Assembly: GCF_000226255.1 (NCBI RefSeq) | Contig: NZ_AGFG01000068.1 | Location: 1-54,918, forward strand | Reading direction: 5' to 3' | DNA length: 54,918 bases | From: Desulfovibrio sp. A2 | GTDB taxonomy: Bacteria; Desulfobacterota; Desulfovibrionia; Desulfovibrionales; Desulfovibrionaceae | Shown: piece by piece, positions 52,421 through 54,918 of the stretch | Layout of the letters: every line of letters starts with the position of its first letter | Position numbering within the stretch: the first letter of the stretch is position 1 | Notes under the pieces: model-generated | What the model saw: the letters and a program-made list of their open reading frames with translations, nothing else | What the model was told of the DNA's origin: nothing | The model's database searches: none | Position numbers and translations under genes: made by a program

Positions 52421-53167
52421 TCAGCCGATGGTTTCCATGCGGGCGAAGCGCGGTTCGTGCAGCGGGATGACGATGTCCGCCGCCTGCTTCACCTTAAGCA
52501 TGATGTCGTAGCCCTGCTTGGGGTTGATGCAGGTGCCGGGAGGAATGACCTCCATCTCCATGCCCTTGATGGCAGCGGGCGGGTCCATGTTTTCGTCGAT
52601 GATGCAGAACCCGGTGATGGCGGCGGCTCCCTGTTCCGTGTCCACGAACACGGTCAGGCCGCCCTCGGTGTGCACCGGGGTATGCACCACCCGGATGCCG
52701 GGCAGGATTTCGCGTTCTTGTTCCGTGATCACGCGCAGCTGACCGTTGTCTTCCACGTCGGTGATGTAGTCCTCAAGATAGCGGAAATCCAGCGGATGCG
52801 GGTTGTGAATCGACTCCAGTTCCTTCTCGTGCACCCAGATTTCCGCGTTTTCGCACTTGTAGTCGTTTTCGCAGTGATCGTTGTGCAGGTGGGTATGGAT
52901 GATCACGTCGATGTCCGCCGGGGTGAGCCCATACTTGGCCAGCCCCGCCTCGAAGGTGTAGATCCTGCCGCCCAGCGCCGCCTCGCGGTCCGGGGAGACG
53001 ATGGGGTTCAGTTCGCCGGTGTCCACCAGGATGCGCTTGTCGCCGCCCTCGATGTACCAGGTGTAGATGGGGATGGTGTAGGGCGTGCCGTAGTCGTGCT
53101 GGTAGGTCATCATGCCCTTGTCGAAGACCTTGGAGCCCATGACGATGGGGTGGATGCGGTACTTCAT
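52421..53167 (-). CDS. Metallo-beta-lactamase-fold hydrolase, N-acyl-homoserine-lactonase-like
   Basis: A 248-aa metallohydrolase. The zinc signature HTHLHNDHCEND (H-x-H-x-D-H) and later His (VHTPVHTEGG) and Asp (ITGFCIIDEN region) fit the binuclear MBL fold. The N-terminus MKYRIHPIVMGSKVFDKGMM resembles AHL-lactonase-like members. Start at 53167 has GAGGCG upstream. The true substrate is unknown; a lactonase role would be surprising here and is only a name by likeness. Confidence 0.82.
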   Translation of the reverse strand: MKYRIHPIVMGSKVFDKGMMTYQHDYGTPYTIPIYTWYIEGGDKRILVDTGELNPIVSPDREAALGGRIYTFEAGLAKYGLTPADIDVIIHTHLHNDHCENDYKCENAEIWVHEKELESIHNPHPLDFRYLEDYITDVEDNGQLRVITEQEREILPGIRVVHTPVHTEGGLTVFVDTEQGAAAITGFCIIDENMDPPAAIKGMEMEVIPPGTCINPKQGYDIMLKVKQAADIVIPLHEPRFARMETIG

Positions 53168-53483
53168 GCGACGCCTCGCGTGCTGACGGTTGCCGGAAGA
53201 CGCCCGGACCCACGGCAAGCGCGCGGCCGGGCGGGGTGCCGGGCGCGTCCCACATGCGTCCGGCCAATGACGGCGCGCGATTGCCCCCGGAACTTGTCGT
53301 GCATCCGTGGGCCGTTGCGGTCCGTGGATGCACTGCCGAAAGGGGCGCGCCCGCCACGGGGCAGAGAGTAAGCACTTCGGCCCCGGTTGTCACGATTTCC
53401 TCCCGTTTCGGTGGGAAATGGTCGCGATGCGGGCGACTGCACGGTGCTGGCCGTACGGGGCGGCTCCGCATGGCGCACGCGAA
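53168..53483 (-). other. Region upstream of the metallo-beta-lactamase gene
   Basis: A gap without gene. It contains an inverted repeat GTGCATCC (53299-53306) / GGATGCAC (53326-53333), 130 bp before the start, which could be an operator or mRNA hairpin. No clear -35/-10 pair is seen. Confidence 0.4.
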
Positions 53484-53514
53484 ACGCCCCGACATCGCGG
53501 GGATGCCGGGGCGT
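53484..53514 (-). terminator. Hairpin after the chemoreceptor gene
   Basis: ACGCCCCG (53484-53491) pairs with CGGGGCGT (53507-53514), with a second, alternative CCCCG/CGGGG pairing inside. On the minus strand it is followed by TTTCGCG. It lies 38 nt after the chemoreceptor stop. Confidence 0.6.
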
Positions 53515-53552
53515 GGAGCGTCTTGCGGGGCCAGAGGCCGTGCGCCGGGTGG

Positions 53553-54918
53553 CTAACTGCCTTCCTTCAGGTCGCGGATGACGTCCTGCAGTTCCGACGA
53601 CAGGCGGGCAAGCTCGCCCACCTCGCGGGTGGACTGGGCCATGGCCTCGGCCATTTCCGAAGCGATGCGGTTCACCTCGTCGGTGCCCCGGTTGATCTGC
53701 TCGGACGCGGCGGACTGTTCTTCCGACGCGGTGGCGATGGAGCGCACCTGGTCGGCCGTGGCTTCCACGATGGACACGATGCGCGCCAGCGCCTCGCCCG
53801 CGCGGGAGGCCAGGTCGGTGCTGCGCTGCACCACCTCGGCCGCTCGGCCCATGCCGGTGATGTTTTCCTGCGTGCCGCGCTGGATGGCGGTGATGGCGTC
53901 GCCCACTTCCTTGGTGGCGGTCATGGTCTTTTCGGCCAGCTTGCGCACCTCGTCGGCCACCACGGCAAAGCCGCGCCCGGCGTCACCGGCCCGGGCCGCC
54001 TCGATGGCGGCGTTCAGCGCCAGCAGGTTGGTCTGGTCGGCGATGTCGGTGATCACGGTCATGATGTGGCCGATGCCCTCGGCCCGCTTGCCCAGTTCGC
54101 CAAGGCCGGTGCTCATTTCGCGGGTGAATTCGTCTACCTTGCGGATGCTGTCCACCACATCGCGCACAATGGTGCCGCCCGCTTCGGCCTCGACCCTGGC
54201 GCTTTCGGCGCTTTCGGCCGCGCGCGAGGCGTTGGCGGCAACCTCCAGCACGGATGCGTTCATCTGTTCCATGGCGGTGGCGGCCTCGGCCGTGCGGGCG
54301 CGCTGCACCTCCGCCCCGGATCGGGCCTCGTCCACCTGACCGGCCAGTTCGTGCGAGGCGTTGCGCACGTTGGACACGATGCCCTCAAGCCGTTCGGCGG
54401 TATGGCGGATGCCGTCCATGCGGGCCTGTTCGCCGCGCAGGCGGGCTTCCTCGGCCTCGTGCAGGGCCTGCTCGGCCTTGCGGGTCTGCTGCTCCGCCTC
54501 GGCGGTCTTGGCCTTGCCCGTGGCCAGTAGGTCACCCAGATTCGTCACCATGGTCTTGAGGCTGCTGTGCAGGTCCAGCAGTTCGCCAGAGAAGTGGCGC
54601 GCGTCGGGCAGCGCGTCGAAATCGCCGGACGCCACGCGGCCGGAGGCGGTCACCAGCATCTGGATGGGATTGGCCACGGAACGCGCCAGCAGCCACGCCA
54701 CGATCATCAGCGCCACGGCGATGCCCACGCCCACCATCAGGATGTAGTTCACCACGCTGGCGGACTGGGCGTATACCTCGGCCTTGTCGATGATGGCCAC
54801 CAGCTTCCAGCCCTGGTAGCCGGTATGCACGGTGACCAGCTTGTCCACGCCGTCCAGGGCCGCCTCGAAGGTGCCGCGCTGCATCTTCATGATCTGGGCA
54901 AGGGCGGGGGAGCCGGTG
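53553..54918 (-). CDS. Methyl-accepting chemotaxis protein, 3' part (truncated by window edge)
   Basis: At least 454 codons are present; the reading frame stays open to the window edge, so the N-terminus and most of the sensor domain are missing. Visible are the end of a periplasmic sensor ([16 protein letters not shown], as in Cache domains), one membrane helix ([20 protein letters not shown]), a HAMP domain ([24 protein letters not shown]) and the signalling domain with the highly conserved tip ([36 protein letters not shown]). It would control CheA activity and methylation-dependent adaptation. No C-terminal CheR-binding pentapeptide. The Met at 54890 is not the real start. Confidence 0.92.
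   Translation of the reverse strand, partial: TGSPALAQIMKMQRGTFEAALDGVDKLVTVHTGYQGWKLVAIIDKAEVYAQSASVVNYILMVGVGIAVALMIVAWLLARSVANPIQMLVTASGRVASGDFDALPDARHFSGELLDLHSSLKTMVTNLGDLLATGKAKTAEAEQQTRKAEQALHEAEEARLRGEQARMDGIRHTAERLEGIVSNVRNASHELAGQVDEARSGAEVQRARTAEAATAMEQMNASVLEVAANASRAAESAESARVEAEAGGTIVRDVVDSIRKVDEFTREMSTGLGELGKRAEGIGHIMTVITDIADQTNLLALNAAIEAARAGDAGRGFAVVADEVRKLAEKTMTATKEVGDAITAIQRGTQENITGMGRAAEVVQRSTDLASRAGEALARIVSIVEATADQVRSIATASEEQSAASEQINRGTDEVNRIASEMAEAMAQSTREVGELARLSSELQDVIRDLKEGS

Overview
The window is a GC-rich stretch of ordinary bacterial chromosome, most likely from a Desulfovibrio/Nitratidesulfovibrio-type sulfate reducer. This is inferred from gene content, not from a marker gene. 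Pointers are a rubrerythrin, a CbiMQO cobalt/nickel importer with a histidine-rich ATPase, HypA and HypB, a UbiD-family decarboxylase, a DUF3417-type alpha-glucan phosphorylase and many GTG/TTG starts. I see no rRNA, tRNA, CRISPR array, insertion sequence or prophage. About 46 protein genes are supported; the last one (a chemoreceptor) runs off the right edge.

Layout. 1-4.3 kb: cbiMQO and a NhaD/CitM-type transporter, all on the minus strand. 4.7-10.5 kb: trmH, then three family-2 glycosyltransferases, two of which are paralogues transcribed away from each other. 10.8-16.5 kb: trmFO, a solute-binding lipoprotein and glycogen phosphorylase (minus), then dut (plus). 16.5-23 kb: argD, a small protein with internal repeats, an amino-acid ABC importer (ATPase, binding protein, two permeases) and prmA. 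23.4-28.5 kb: an endonuclease III-related glycosylase and an envelope set (EnvC-like activator, CtpA protease, YibQ-like deacetylase). 28.8-33 kb: ndk, proC, an Smr-domain protein and an SppA-like lipoprotein. 33-41 kb: Mrp/NBP35, hypB and hypA; a TPR plus AMIN pair; copper chaperone and copper ATPase. 41-55 kb: an unknown protein, a UDPGP-family uridylyltransferase, UbiD, an OmpR-like regulator, rubrerythrin, topoisomerase III, a YigZ-family protein, pgl, an OsmC-like protein, a metallo-beta-lactamase protein and the chemoreceptor.

Functional themes are nickel/cobalt supply and hydrogenase maturation (cbiMQO, hypAB, possibly mrp), glucan and UDP-sugar metabolism (phosphorylase, UDPGP enzyme, pgl), envelope remodelling, copper export, and tRNA, ribosome and DNA maintenance.

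The most unusual signal is not a protein. Six genes (cbiO, a glycosyltransferase, trmFO, prmA, sppA, mrp) carry the same kind of element 16-32 nt after the stop codon. It is a GA-rich/CT-rich hairpin whose outer stem is conserved and whose inner stem varies with compensating changes, followed by a C-rich stretch and a conserved tail close to CAAACTTTTCAATNGGGG. Two copies have exactly 27-bp arms around a conserved 47-nt core, 101 bp in all, in opposite strand orientation but the same orientation relative to the upstream gene. The hairpins lack the U-tract of a standard terminator, so their role is open.
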